From: [Eubacterium] saphenum
Lineage (GTDB): Bacteria > Bacillota > Clostridia > Lachnospirales > Anaerotignaceae
Direction of reading: 5' to 3'
NCBI GenBank assembly: GCA_004557645.1
Contig: SFGI01000003.1
Span: 1 to 64,000 of the forward strand
Length of the DNA stretch: 64,000 bases
Shown: in pieces, positions 32,569 to 39,999 of the stretch
How positions within the stretch are numbered: position 1 is the stretch's first letter
How the letters are laid out: each line of letters starts with the position of its first letter
Notes under the pieces: model-generated
Databases searched by the model: none
The model's input: only the letters and a program-made list of their open reading frames with translations
What the model was told of the DNA's origin: nothing
Program-made: the position numbers and the translations under genes

Positions 32569-34935
32569 ATGTCCAAAATTCGAATTTATGAACTGGCAAA
32601 GCAGCTGGGCGTTGCCAATAAAGATCTGATGGAAAAAATCAACAGCGTTGGTATCGAAGCAAAAAGCCACATGGCAATGCTGACAGAAGAAGAAGCCGCA
32701 AAGGTGACAGCACTGTATCAGCCTAAAAAAGAAGAACCCAAAAAAGAAGCGCCTAAGCAGGAAGCGCCTAAGAAAGACGCGCCTAAAAAGGAAGCGCCCA
32801 AGCAGAATGCCCCCAAACAGGAAGCACCCAAAAAAGATGCCCCCAAGCAGAATGCCCCCAAGCAGGAAGCCCCTAAAAAAGATAATAACCAGAAACAGGG
32901 TAGACCTGCACAGAAACAGGATAACAGAAACGATAACAGACAGGGCAAGCCTCAGCAGCAGAATGGCCCCAAACAGGGTGGTAATCAGCAGCAGGGCAAA
33001 CCTCAGAATAAAGATAACAACAAAGGCAAAGATAAAAAGGGCAACAAAAACGGCAATAAAAACGGCCAGAAGGTAAGAGAAAACCCCATGGAACGCAGAC
33101 GCCGTGAAATGGAAGAAGAAGCAGCGCTGATGGCAGAACTGGAAGCACTGGAAGCAGCAGAAAAAGCTGCAAACGCTGATCCTGAAATCAAATATATCCC
33201 CGAAAGCATCACCGTGAAGGATCTGGCAGAGGTTCTGGGCAAAAAAGGCTCCGACCTGGTAATGAACCTGATGAAAAAGGGCAAAATGCTGGCGATCAAT
33301 GCTACACTGGATTTTGATACAGCTGCAACCATCGCAGAAGATTACAACGTGATTCTGGAACTGGAAGAAGAAAAGGATATCATGGAAGAAGCTTTCGGTA
33401 CAGAGGAAGAAGAAGACGAATCCAAACTGGAAGAACGTCCTCCCGTTGTTGTTGTTATGGGGCACGTTGACCATGGTAAAACATCCCTGCTGGATGCCAT
33501 CCGTCACAGCAACGTAACAAAAGGCGAAGCCGGCGGTATCACACAGCATATCGGTGCTTACACCGTACAGATCGACGGCAAACCCATCACTTTCCTGGAT
33601 ACACCCGGTCACGAAGCTTTCACAGCAATGCGTATGCGCGGCGCACAGATCACAGATATCGCCATCCTGGTCGTTGCTGCCGATGACGGTGTTATGCCTC
33701 AGACAGTAGAAGCCATCAACCATGCGAAAGCCGCAGGCGTTGAGATCATCGTTGCTATCAATAAAATGGATAAACCCTCTGCAAACCCTGACAGAGTAAA
33801 ACAGGAACTGACAGAATATGATCTGCTGGCAGAAGACTGGGGCGGCACAACCGTATGCGTACCCGTTTCCGCTCATACCAAAGAAGGTATCGATAATCTG
33901 CTGGAAATGATCATCCTGACAGCAGAAATGAAAGAGCTGAAAGCAAACCCCAATAAAAAAGCAAGAGGTGCTATCATCGAAGCACAGCTGGATAAAGGCC
34001 GTGGCCCCGTTGCAACGGTATTGGTACAGAGCGGTACTCTGCGTGTCGGTGACCCTGTCGTTGCAGGCCCTGCTTATGGTAAGATCAGAGCTATGACAGA
34101 TGATAAGGGCAGACGGGTTAAGGTTGCAGGCCCTTCTACACCTGTTGAGATTCTGGGTCTGTCCGAAGTGCCTTCCGCCGGTGACAGCTTCTATGTAGCG
34201 GCAAACGATAAACAGGCAAGACAGCTGGCAGAAAGCGTTATTGCGAAAAACAGAGAAACACTGATCGGTCAGACACCCCAGAAAGTATCCCTGGATGACC
34301 TGTTCAACCAGATCCAGAGCGGTAATATGAAGGAACTGGGCATCGTCGTAAAAGCAGACGTACAGGGTTCCGTAGAAGCCGTTCGCCAGTCTCTGGAAAA
34401 ATTGTCCAACGAAGAAGTACGTGTTCGTATCATCCACGGCGGTGTTGGTGCCATCACAGAAAGCGACGTTATGCTGGCTTCTGCATCCAATGCAATTATC
34501 ATCGGCTTCAACGTTCGTCCCGAACCTGCTGCAAAAGCCTTCGCTGACGAAGAAAAAGTTGATGTTCGCCTGTACCGTGTCATCTACAACGCTATCGAAG
34601 ATATTCAGGCTGCAATGAAGGGTATGCTGGATCCTGTATATGAAGAAAAAGTTCTGGGTCACGCAGAAGTTCGTCAGACCTTCAAAGCTTCCGGCGTTGG
34701 TACCATCGCAGGCAGCTATGTCAAAGACGGTAAAATCGTACGTAACTGCCAGGTTCGTATCGTTCGTGACGGTATCGTTGTTTACGAAGGCGATCTGGAA
34801 AGCCTGAGACGTTTCAAGGACGACGTAAAAGAAGTTGCGGCAGGCTATGAATGTGGTCTGGTATTCAAAAAATACAATGATATTAAGGAGGGCGACTGGG
34901 TAGAAGCCTTCACGATGGTAGAAGTACCTCGCTAA
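32569..34935 (+). CDS. infB: Translation initiation factor IF-2
   Basis: A 788-residue GTPase that places initiator tRNA on the ribosome. After a short IF2-N domain (KIRIYELAKQLGVANKDLM) there is a low-complexity region, about residues 52-175, built of repeats of KKEAPKQEAP type and then Gln/Asn/Lys-rich sequence. A second IF2-N domain and the G domain follow: GHVDHGKTSLLD, DTPGHEAFTAM, AINKMDKP. Domains II-IV complete the protein. Located in the canonical nusA-infB-rbfA order. Confidence 0.97.
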   Translation: MSKIRIYELAKQLGVANKDLMEKINSVGIEAKSHMAMLTEEEAAKVTALYQPKKEEPKKEAPKQEAPKKDAPKKEAPKQNAPKQEAPKKDAPKQNAPKQEAPKKDNNQKQGRPAQKQDNRNDNRQGKPQQQNGPKQGGNQQQGKPQNKDNNKGKDKKGNKNGNKNGQKVRENPMERRRREMEEEAALMAELEALEAAEKAANADPEIKYIPESITVKDLAEVLGKKGSDLVMNLMKKGKMLAINATLDFDTAATIAEDYNVILELEEEKDIMEEAFGTEEEEDESKLEERPPVVVVMGHVDHGKTSLLDAIRHSNVTKGEAGGITQHIGAYTVQIDGKPITFLDTPGHEAFTAMRMRGAQITDIAILVVAADDGVMPQTVEAINHAKAAGVEIIVAINKMDKPSANPDRVKQELTEYDLLAEDWGGTTVCVPVSAHTKEGIDNLLEMIILTAEMKELKANPNKKARGAIIEAQLDKGRGPVATVLVQSGTLRVGDPVVAGPAYGKIRAMTDDKGRRVKVAGPSTPVEILGLSEVPSAGDSFYVAANDKQARQLAESVIAKNRETLIGQTPQKVSLDDLFNQIQSGNMKELGIVVKADVQGSVEAVRQSLEKLSNEEVRVRIIHGGVGAITESDVMLASASNAIIIGFNVRPEPAAKAFADEEKVDVRLYRVIYNAIEDIQAAMKGMLDPVYEEKVLGHAEVRQTFKASGVGTIAGSYVKDGKIVRNCQVRIVRDGIVVYEGDLESLRRFKDDVKEVAAGYECGLVFKKYNDIKEGDWVEAFTMVEVPR

Positions 34936-34960
34936 TCCAACCGAATCAAGGTGAAAAGAT

Positions 34961-35332
34961 ATGAAAACAAACAATAGACTTTCCCGCATCAATGACGAGA
35001 TCATGAAGGAACTGTCTCAGATCATCCGAGCAGAACTGAAAGACCCTCGTATTGGTGCGATGACAAGCGTCATCCGCGTGGAAACAACCCAGGATTTGAA
35101 ATATTGCAAAGTTTTTGTTTCCGTACTGGGTGACGAAAAGGATAAAGAAAATGTGATGAAAGGGCTGAATAACGCAGGCGGCTTTATCCGTCGCCTGATC
35201 GCCCAGAGAATCAATCTGCGTTATACACCTGAGCTGAGATTCAAACTGGATGAATCCGCAGAATATGCCATCCACATGGATCAGCTCTTCAGCCAGATTT
35301 CCAAAGAACGAGAAGAGAGAGATGCTGAATGA
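34961..35332 (+). CDS. rbfA: Ribosome-binding factor A
   Basis: A 123-residue KH-fold 30S maturation factor: RLSRINDEIMKELSQIIRAE and DLKYCKVFVSVLGDE, then LRYTPELRFKLDES. It overlaps the nrnA start (ATGATG at 35329). Confidence 0.95.
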   Translation: MKTNNRLSRINDEIMKELSQIIRAELKDPRIGAMTSVIRVETTQDLKYCKVFVSVLGDEKDKENVMKGLNNAGGFIRRLIAQRINLRYTPELRFKLDESAEYAIHMDQLFSQISKEREERDAE

Positions 35333-36291
35333 TGAAAGCAAATGACTCTTTTGAAAAGATCATGGAATGTATCCTGTCAGCGGAAACTATCACGCTGACA
35401 GGGCACATCAATCCTGACGGGGATGCCATCGGTGCCTGCCTGGCGCTGGGGGGAGCCTTGGAAAAGAGCGGCAAAAAAGTACAGGTCGTACTGGAAAAAT
35501 ACGCCGATAAATACCATCTGATCCCCAATGGGCATTTGGTTTGTGAAGCGGAAAAAGCAGAAGTGCCTGAACTCTTTATTGCCTTGGACTGCGGCGATGA
35601 AGACCGCCTTGGCGCTGCCGGGAAGATTTTCCAAAAAGCAGCCAAGAAGATTAATATCGACCACCATGGCAGTAATTCCTTTTTTGGGGAGTTGAATTAT
35701 GTGGATGCCGATGCTTCTTCCACCAGTGAGATCATCTTCCGCCTGCTGAAAGACCGTCTGCCCATCACAGCAGCGGAGGCGGCAGGGCTCTATGCAGGGC
35801 TGATTTACGATACAGGCGGGTTCCGTCATTCCTCCACTTCCCCCGAAACCATGAAGATTGCCGGGGAATTGATGGGCTATGGGATTCCTTTTACAGAGAT
35901 TTACAACAGATTTTTCGACAGCCGCAGCTTTTCCGAGCTGAAGATCATGGGAAAAGCATTGGACAATGCAGAACTTCTCTTTGGCGGTGATGTGGTCTGT
36001 TCCACCATTACCACGGCGGAGATCGAAGCATTGGGCGGCAGCAACAAGGAACTGGATGCTATCATCAATTACCTGAAAGGTGTATTGGGGGCAAAGGTGG
36101 CTTGTTTCTTCTATGAAAAGACGGAAACAGACGTAAAGGGCAGCTTCCGCGGCAATGACGGCTATGATGTCTGTGCCCTGGCGCAGAAATTTGGCGGCGG
36201 CGGTCATGTGAAGGCGGCAGGCTGCACCATTTCCGCACCCATTGCCGAAGCAAAAGCCATGGTATTGGCAGAAGTGGAAAAGATGCTGTAA
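35329..36291 (+). CDS. nrnA: DHH-family bifunctional oligoribonuclease / pAp phosphatase
   Basis: A 320-residue phosphoesterase that degrades nano-RNAs and dephosphorylates pAp. Metal-binding motifs: HINPDGDAIG, ALDCGDEDR, NIDHHGSN (the DHH motif), YDTGGFRHSSTS, and the DHHA1 GGGGHVKAAGCTI. Two start codons stand in tandem (35329, 35332). Coupled to rbfA; a three-hairpin repeat element separates it from truB. Confidence 0.93.
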   Translation: MMKANDSFEKIMECILSAETITLTGHINPDGDAIGACLALGGALEKSGKKVQVVLEKYADKYHLIPNGHLVCEAEKAEVPELFIALDCGDEDRLGAAGKIFQKAAKKINIDHHGSNSFFGELNYVDADASSTSEIIFRLLKDRLPITAAEAAGLYAGLIYDTGGFRHSSTSPETMKIAGELMGYGIPFTEIYNRFFDSRSFSELKIMGKALDNAELLFGGDVVCSTITTAEIEALGGSNKELDAIINYLKGVLGAKVACFFYEKTETDVKGSFRGNDGYDVCALAQKFGGGGHVKAAGCTISAPIAEAKAMVLAEVEKML

Positions 36292-36295
36292 GACC

Positions 36296-36368
36296 GTGGG
36301 GCTCTGCCCCACATCCCCGCAAGGGGCTCAGCCCCTTGACCCGAATTTGCAGAAACTGACGTTTCTGC
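36296..36368 (+). repeat. Three-hairpin intergenic element, copy 1
   Basis: Hairpin a GTGGGGCTCTGCCCCAC (36296-36312), hairpin b AAGGGGCTCAGCCCCTT (36321-36337), the constant GACCCGA, then hairpin c GCAGAAACTGACGTTTCTGC (36349-36368). The order a-b-c and the spacers match the elements at 56254 and 57902. It lies between nrnA and truB. Confidence 0.8.
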
Positions 36369-36419
36369 GGAGAAAAGGGATTGGTTGGGCAAATTTCGTT
36401 TTTAAAGGAGGTACTGTTT

Positions 36420-37322
36420 TTGGACGGTATTTTTAATATATACAAGGAAAAGGGCTTTACCTCCCATGACGTGGTAGCGGTGGTGCGCCGTACCATCCAC
36501 ATGAAAAAGGTGGGCCATACAGGCACCCTGGACCCCGATGCGGAGGGCGTTCTGCCTGTCTGCGTGGGCAAGGCCACAAAGCTTTCCGATGTGATCATGG
36601 ATGGCAGAAAAAGCTATCGTGCCATGCTGCGGCTGGGCATCACCACGACCACAGAGGATGCTTCCGGTGAAGTGCTGGAAACAAAGCCTGTGGATTTCAA
36701 CGAAGAGAAGATTCGGGAAGTGGTGGCTTCCTTCATCGGGAAGTTGGAGCAGGTGCCACCCATGTATTCCGCGGTAAAGGTCAATGGGAAAAAGCTCTAT
36801 GAACTGGCCAGAGAAGGGAAAGAAATTGAGCGGAAATCCCGCACCATCGAGGTGTATGATATCCGTATCCGTCAATTCCTGCCCCCCGACAGGGTGGAAA
36901 TGGATGTAGACTGCTCTAAGGGGACTTACATCCGTACCCTGTGTGCTGATATTGGCAAAGCCTTGGGTTGCGGCGGCCACATGGAAGCGCTGCTGCGGAC
37001 GGCAACAGGTGCATTTTCTCTGGAAAACTCTATCCGTCTTTCTGAACTGAAAGAACTGGCGGAGCAGGAACGGGCAGAAGAAGCCCTGCTGACCATGGAA
37101 GAAGCCCTGATGGATTTCCCTGTCATTAAAGTGGCGAAAAGCTCCACAAAGCTGCTTTATAACGGCGGGAAGATCTGGGAGAAATTTTTTGAACAAAAAC
37201 CTACGTCCCTGCAGGTGGGCGAGATCGTCGTTGTATACGATTTTGAAAACAACCTGGTGGGGCTTTATGAGATAAAACAAGAAGAAGACTTTTTTATCAA
37301 ACCATTCAAAATGTTGCGGTAA
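36420..37322 (+). CDS. truB: tRNA pseudouridine(55) synthase
   Basis: A 300-residue enzyme that makes pseudouridine 55 in the T-loop of tRNAs. The catalytic Asp is in GHTGTLDPDAEGVLPV; SKGTYIRTLCADIG is also typical. The start is a TTG at 36420 (LDGIFNIYKEKGFTSHD), 7 bases after AAAGGAGGT (36404-36412); the ATG/GTG upstream in the same frame lacks an SD and lies in the spacer. Confidence 0.95.
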   Translation: MDGIFNIYKEKGFTSHDVVAVVRRTIHMKKVGHTGTLDPDAEGVLPVCVGKATKLSDVIMDGRKSYRAMLRLGITTTTEDASGEVLETKPVDFNEEKIREVVASFIGKLEQVPPMYSAVKVNGKKLYELAREGKEIERKSRTIEVYDIRIRQFLPPDRVEMDVDCSKGTYIRTLCADIGKALGCGGHMEALLRTATGAFSLENSIRLSELKELAEQERAEEALLTMEEALMDFPVIKVAKSSTKLLYNGGKIWEKFFEQKPTSLQVGEIVVVYDFENNLVGLYEIKQEEDFFIKPFKMLR

Positions 37323-37326
37323 AAGC

Positions 37327-37429
37327 ATTGTCAAGGGGCTGGATGAATCTGTGCGCTTGCGTACAGATTCAAACAGACATTTGACAATCTAACGACATGA
37401 GTAAGGCGTAGCCTTACGAATGACGTTAG
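37327..37429. repeat. Pair of nested hairpins between truB and ribF
   Basis: ATTGTCAA (37327-37334) and TTGACAAT (37381-37388) enclose the 12-bp hairpin GAATCTGTGCGC/GCGTACAGATTC (37345-37370). Next, CTAACG (37389-37394) and CGTTAG (37424-37429) enclose GTAAGGC/GCCTTAC (37401-37417). The rest of the 159-base gap is unexplained. It looks like a dispersed palindromic repeat. Confidence 0.6.
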
Positions 37430-37481
37430 CGACTGCGCAGCAGGCGGCTTTTGTACCGAAAAATAATATAAGGAGTAAAAA

Positions 37482-38435
37482 ATGGAACATATCACTGACA
37501 CGCGAATCGAGCAGGACCGACCAACCGCCGTTACTCTGGGTAACTTTGACGGTCTGCATCTGGGTCATCGTTCGCTGATCAATCTGACAAAGCAGTTTGC
37601 GGAAGAGCAGGGGCTGAAAAGCGTTGTTTTCACCTTCTCTCCCCATCCCATGCTTGTTTTTAAGAAAAAAGATGATTTTGCCCTGATCATGGATCCTTCT
37701 GAGAAGAAATTCCAGATGGAACAGATTGGGATCGATACTTATATTGAATATCCCTTTGATGCGGAATTTGCGGCAATGAGCCCCGAAGATTTCGCTGTCA
37801 AACTGATTTTTGAAAAGCTGAAGTGCCAGGTGCTGGTGGTAGGGGAAGACTATCACTTTGGCAAGGGCGCTGCAGGGAATTATGAAATGCTGAAGGAACT
37901 GGGGGCGGAAAGGGGCATTATGGTCGTTGGTGTGCCGAAGGTGCTCCACGGTGAGGAAAGAGTCAGCTCCTCCCGTATCCGTCATTGCCTTGTGGAAAAG
38001 GATCTGGAAGAGGCAAATCAGATGCTGACGGTGCCCTATTTCATTCTGGGTACGGTGAAAGAAGGGAAAAAACTGGGCAGAACTATCGGTTTCCCTACGG
38101 TGAATATCGAAGCCCATCCCCTGAAGCTGTTCCCTCCCAATGGCGTTTATGCTACAAAAACACTGTATAAAGGCAAATATTATTATGGTGTGACGAATAT
38201 CGGCAAAAACCCTACGGTGAACGGCACAGTAAAGATCGTAGAGACCTATCTGCTGGATTTCAACGAAATGATCTATGGCGAACAGCTGCAGACCTTCTTC
38301 TATAAATTCCTGCGCAGTGAACAGAAATTCCCCAGCGTGGAAGAACTGCAAAGACAGATCGCCATCAATGCGGAACAGGCAAGAGAATATTTCGCTTCCG
38401 AGGAATATGCCCACTGGAAAAGTGAGCAGGAATAA
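37482..38435 (+). CDS. ribF: Bifunctional riboflavin kinase / FAD synthetase
   Basis: A 317-residue enzyme making FMN and FAD. The N-terminal nucleotidyltransferase domain has VTLGNFDGLHLGHRSLI and GEDYHFGKGAAGN, and SSSRIRHCL; the C-terminal kinase domain has GRTIGFPTVNIEAHP and GVYATKTLYKGKYYYGVTNIG. AAGGAG precedes the ATG. Next to truB, as usual. Confidence 0.96.
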   Translation: MEHITDTRIEQDRPTAVTLGNFDGLHLGHRSLINLTKQFAEEQGLKSVVFTFSPHPMLVFKKKDDFALIMDPSEKKFQMEQIGIDTYIEYPFDAEFAAMSPEDFAVKLIFEKLKCQVLVVGEDYHFGKGAAGNYEMLKELGAERGIMVVGVPKVLHGEERVSSSRIRHCLVEKDLEEANQMLTVPYFILGTVKEGKKLGRTIGFPTVNIEAHPLKLFPPNGVYATKTLYKGKYYYGVTNIGKNPTVNGTVKIVETYLLDFNEMIYGEQLQTFFYKFLRSEQKFPSVEELQRQIAINAEQAREYFASEEYAHWKSEQE

Positions 38436-38447
38436 GAAGATACGGAA

Positions 38448-39344
38448 ATGAACAGTAAGAAAAACATTTGGGCAAGCTTGGCTCTGCTGCTGACGGCGGC
38501 CATCTGGGGCAGTGCCTTTGTGTTCCAGAAATTTGCCACGGATGAATTGACGACATCTTTTATCGTGGCGGCACGCTTCACGGTGGCTGGTCTTATCACG
38601 GCAGCCGCAACGGTGAAAAAATGGCACCGCATCGACAGGGGCTATCTGTTGGGTGGATTTCTGGCAGGGGCGACCATGGCCTTGGGCACAGGCATGCAGA
38701 CCGTAGCCATGACATTGGGGACAAGCCCTGGCAAAAGTGCCTTCCTGACGGCGGCTTACTGTGTGATCGTGCCCTTTTTATACTGGCTGGTGAAGAAGGA
38801 AAAACCGAAAAAGAACCATCTGCTTTCGGCGGTCATCTGCCTGATGGGCATTGGGCTGATTTCCCTGAATGGGGGCGGTAGTCTGACTTTGGGCGATGGC
38901 GTGACGCTGCTGTGCAGTGTCGTCTTTGCGGCGAATATCATTGCCATTTCTGTATTTTGCCAGGGCAGAGATCCTATGCTTTTGACCATGCTGCAAATTT
39001 GCGTTTCCGCCCTTTGCGGCTGGGGCAGTGTGATCGTTACCGGCGGGATGCCGCAGCATCTTTCCATAGGTGCGGCGGGAAATGTGCTGTATCTGGCAGT
39101 GTTTTCTACGGCACTTTGCCTGAGCCTGCAGAGTATCGGGCTGAAATATACCAATGCAACGGTGGGGACGGTGCTTTTGAGTTTGGAATCCGTATTTGGT
39201 GTGCTGTTTTCCATCCTGCTCTGTGGGGAACAGGTGACACCCCGCATGGCTCTGGGCTTTGCCGTGGTTTTCGCGGCGGTGCTGCTTTCCCAACTGGATT
39301 TTTCAGGGAAAACGGAAGATATGACGCAGAAAGCCGAGATTTAA
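38448..39344 (+). CDS. EamA/DMT family transporter
   Basis: A 298-residue membrane protein with about ten hydrophobic segments and two EamA repeats: LLLTAAIWGSAFVFQKFATD at the N-terminus and GTVLLSLESVFGVLFSILL in the second half. Such proteins export or import small metabolites; substrate unknown. It starts 12 bases after ribF. Confidence 0.88.
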   Translation: MNSKKNIWASLALLLTAAIWGSAFVFQKFATDELTTSFIVAARFTVAGLITAAATVKKWHRIDRGYLLGGFLAGATMALGTGMQTVAMTLGTSPGKSAFLTAAYCVIVPFLYWLVKKEKPKKNHLLSAVICLMGIGLISLNGGGSLTLGDGVTLLCSVVFAANIIAISVFCQGRDPMLLTMLQICVSALCGWGSVIVTGGMPQHLSIGAAGNVLYLAVFSTALCLSLQSIGLKYTNATVGTVLLSLESVFGVLFSILLCGEQVTPRMALGFAVVFAAVLLSQLDFSGKTEDMTQKAEI

Positions 39345-39427
39345 AAACATTTTGCCGCAGGAGAAGGACAAACCCTCGAAAACCCTTGTATTTTTAGGGA
39401 AAACATAGAAAATTTCTTTGTTTTTCC

Positions 39428-39456
39428 TTGCAAAGAATGGGTTCCTATGGTAAACT
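39428..39456 (+). promoter_or_regulatory. Promoter of rpsO
   Basis: TTGCAA (39428-39433), 17 bases, TAAACT (39451-39456), with TGG before the -10 as extended element. Confidence 0.7.
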
Positions 39457-39470
39457 ATAAACGTTGTAAA

Positions 39471-39517
39471 ACCGTGACTCAGTTTTCGGACACTCCGACC
39501 ACTACTTAGTCTCCGGG
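39471..39517 (+). promoter_or_regulatory. Candidate S15 autoregulatory leader of rpsO
   Basis: GACTCAG (39476-39482) pairs with CTTAGTC (39505-39511), flanking the small hairpin TCGGACACTCCGA (39486-39498), with CCG/CGG possible outside. A multi-branched leader of this sort precedes rpsO in other Firmicutes, where S15 binds and represses. No consensus model was run. Confidence 0.5.
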
Positions 39518-39563
39518 GATACAGAAAAAAGAAAACATATATTTTCTAAGGAGGAAAACAACA

Positions 39564-39830
39564 ATGGCAGCAACAATCAACAAACAGGAAATCATCGCAA
39601 AATATGGCAGAACACCTAACGACACAGGTTCTCCCGAAGTACAGATCGCTCTGCTGACAGCAAGAATCTCTCTGCTGACAGACCATCTGAAAATGCACAA
39701 AAAAGATCACCACTCCAGAAGAGGTCTGCTGAAAATGGTTGGTCAGAGAAGAGGCCTGCTGAACTACCTGAAAGAAATCGATATCGAAAGATACCGTGCA
39801 ATCGTAGCAGAACTGGGTCTGAGAAAGTAA
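39564..39830 (+). CDS. rpsO: 30S ribosomal protein S15
   Basis: An 88-residue ribosomal protein with the family core GSPEVQIALLTARI, LTDHLKMHKKDHHSRRGLL and RRGLLNYL. AAGGAGG precedes the ATG. Codons are those of a highly expressed gene. Confidence 0.98.
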   Translation: MAATINKQEIIAKYGRTPNDTGSPEVQIALLTARISLLTDHLKMHKKDHHSRRGLLKMVGQRRGLLNYLKEIDIERYRAIVAELGLRK

Positions 39831-39846
39831 TTTACAGATGATACCA

Positions 39847-39876
39847 AAAAGGGAGGAGAAAGTTCCTCCCTTTTGT
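39847..39876 (+). terminator. rpsO terminator
   Basis: AAAAGGGAGGA (39847-39857) and TCCTCCCTTTT (39864-39874), ending in T residues. Some readthrough into pnp is likely, because no separate pnp promoter is obvious. Confidence 0.75.
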
Positions 39877-39904
39877 TCTATCAAAATAAAAATCACTAGA
39901 AGGC

Positions 39905-39974
39905 GCACTATAGATTTCCAACTTTGTTTACAATGGGACAAGCCTTTGTAGGCAAAGTTGAAGATCTATGGTGC
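39905..39974 (+). promoter_or_regulatory. Large rpsO-pnp intercistronic hairpin
   Basis: The 22-base arm at 39905-39926 pairs with that at 39953-39974; the three differing positions give wobble or mismatch, and the top 8 bp (CAACTTTG/CAAAGTTG) are perfect. The loop contains a further TACAA/TTGTA pair. The SD of pnp begins 11 bases after it. A double-stranded processing site is likely. Confidence 0.65.
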
Positions 39975-39999
39975 AGAAAAAACGTAAAGGAGAATGATT

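Noticed and set aside
32720..32890. Repetitive DNA in infB taken for a CRISPR or satellite array
   Set aside because: The repeats encode in-frame KKEAPKQ-type units of the IF-2 N-terminal low-complexity region; repeats are short, uneven and without unique spacers.
32320..35004. Very long - strand open frame opposite infB
   Set aside because: It is a shadow of infB: strong codon bias (CTG, ACA, GAA, few TTA/TCA/CTA triplets in the sense frame) leaves the opposite strand without stops. No ribosome site and no protein-like domain. The same holds for the long frames opposite pnp (39928-42204), glnS (8803-10461) and the S1 part (23585-24799).
37323..37481. FMN riboswitch before ribF
   Set aside because: The hairpins there do not carry the conserved FMN element cores; they look like palindromic repeats.
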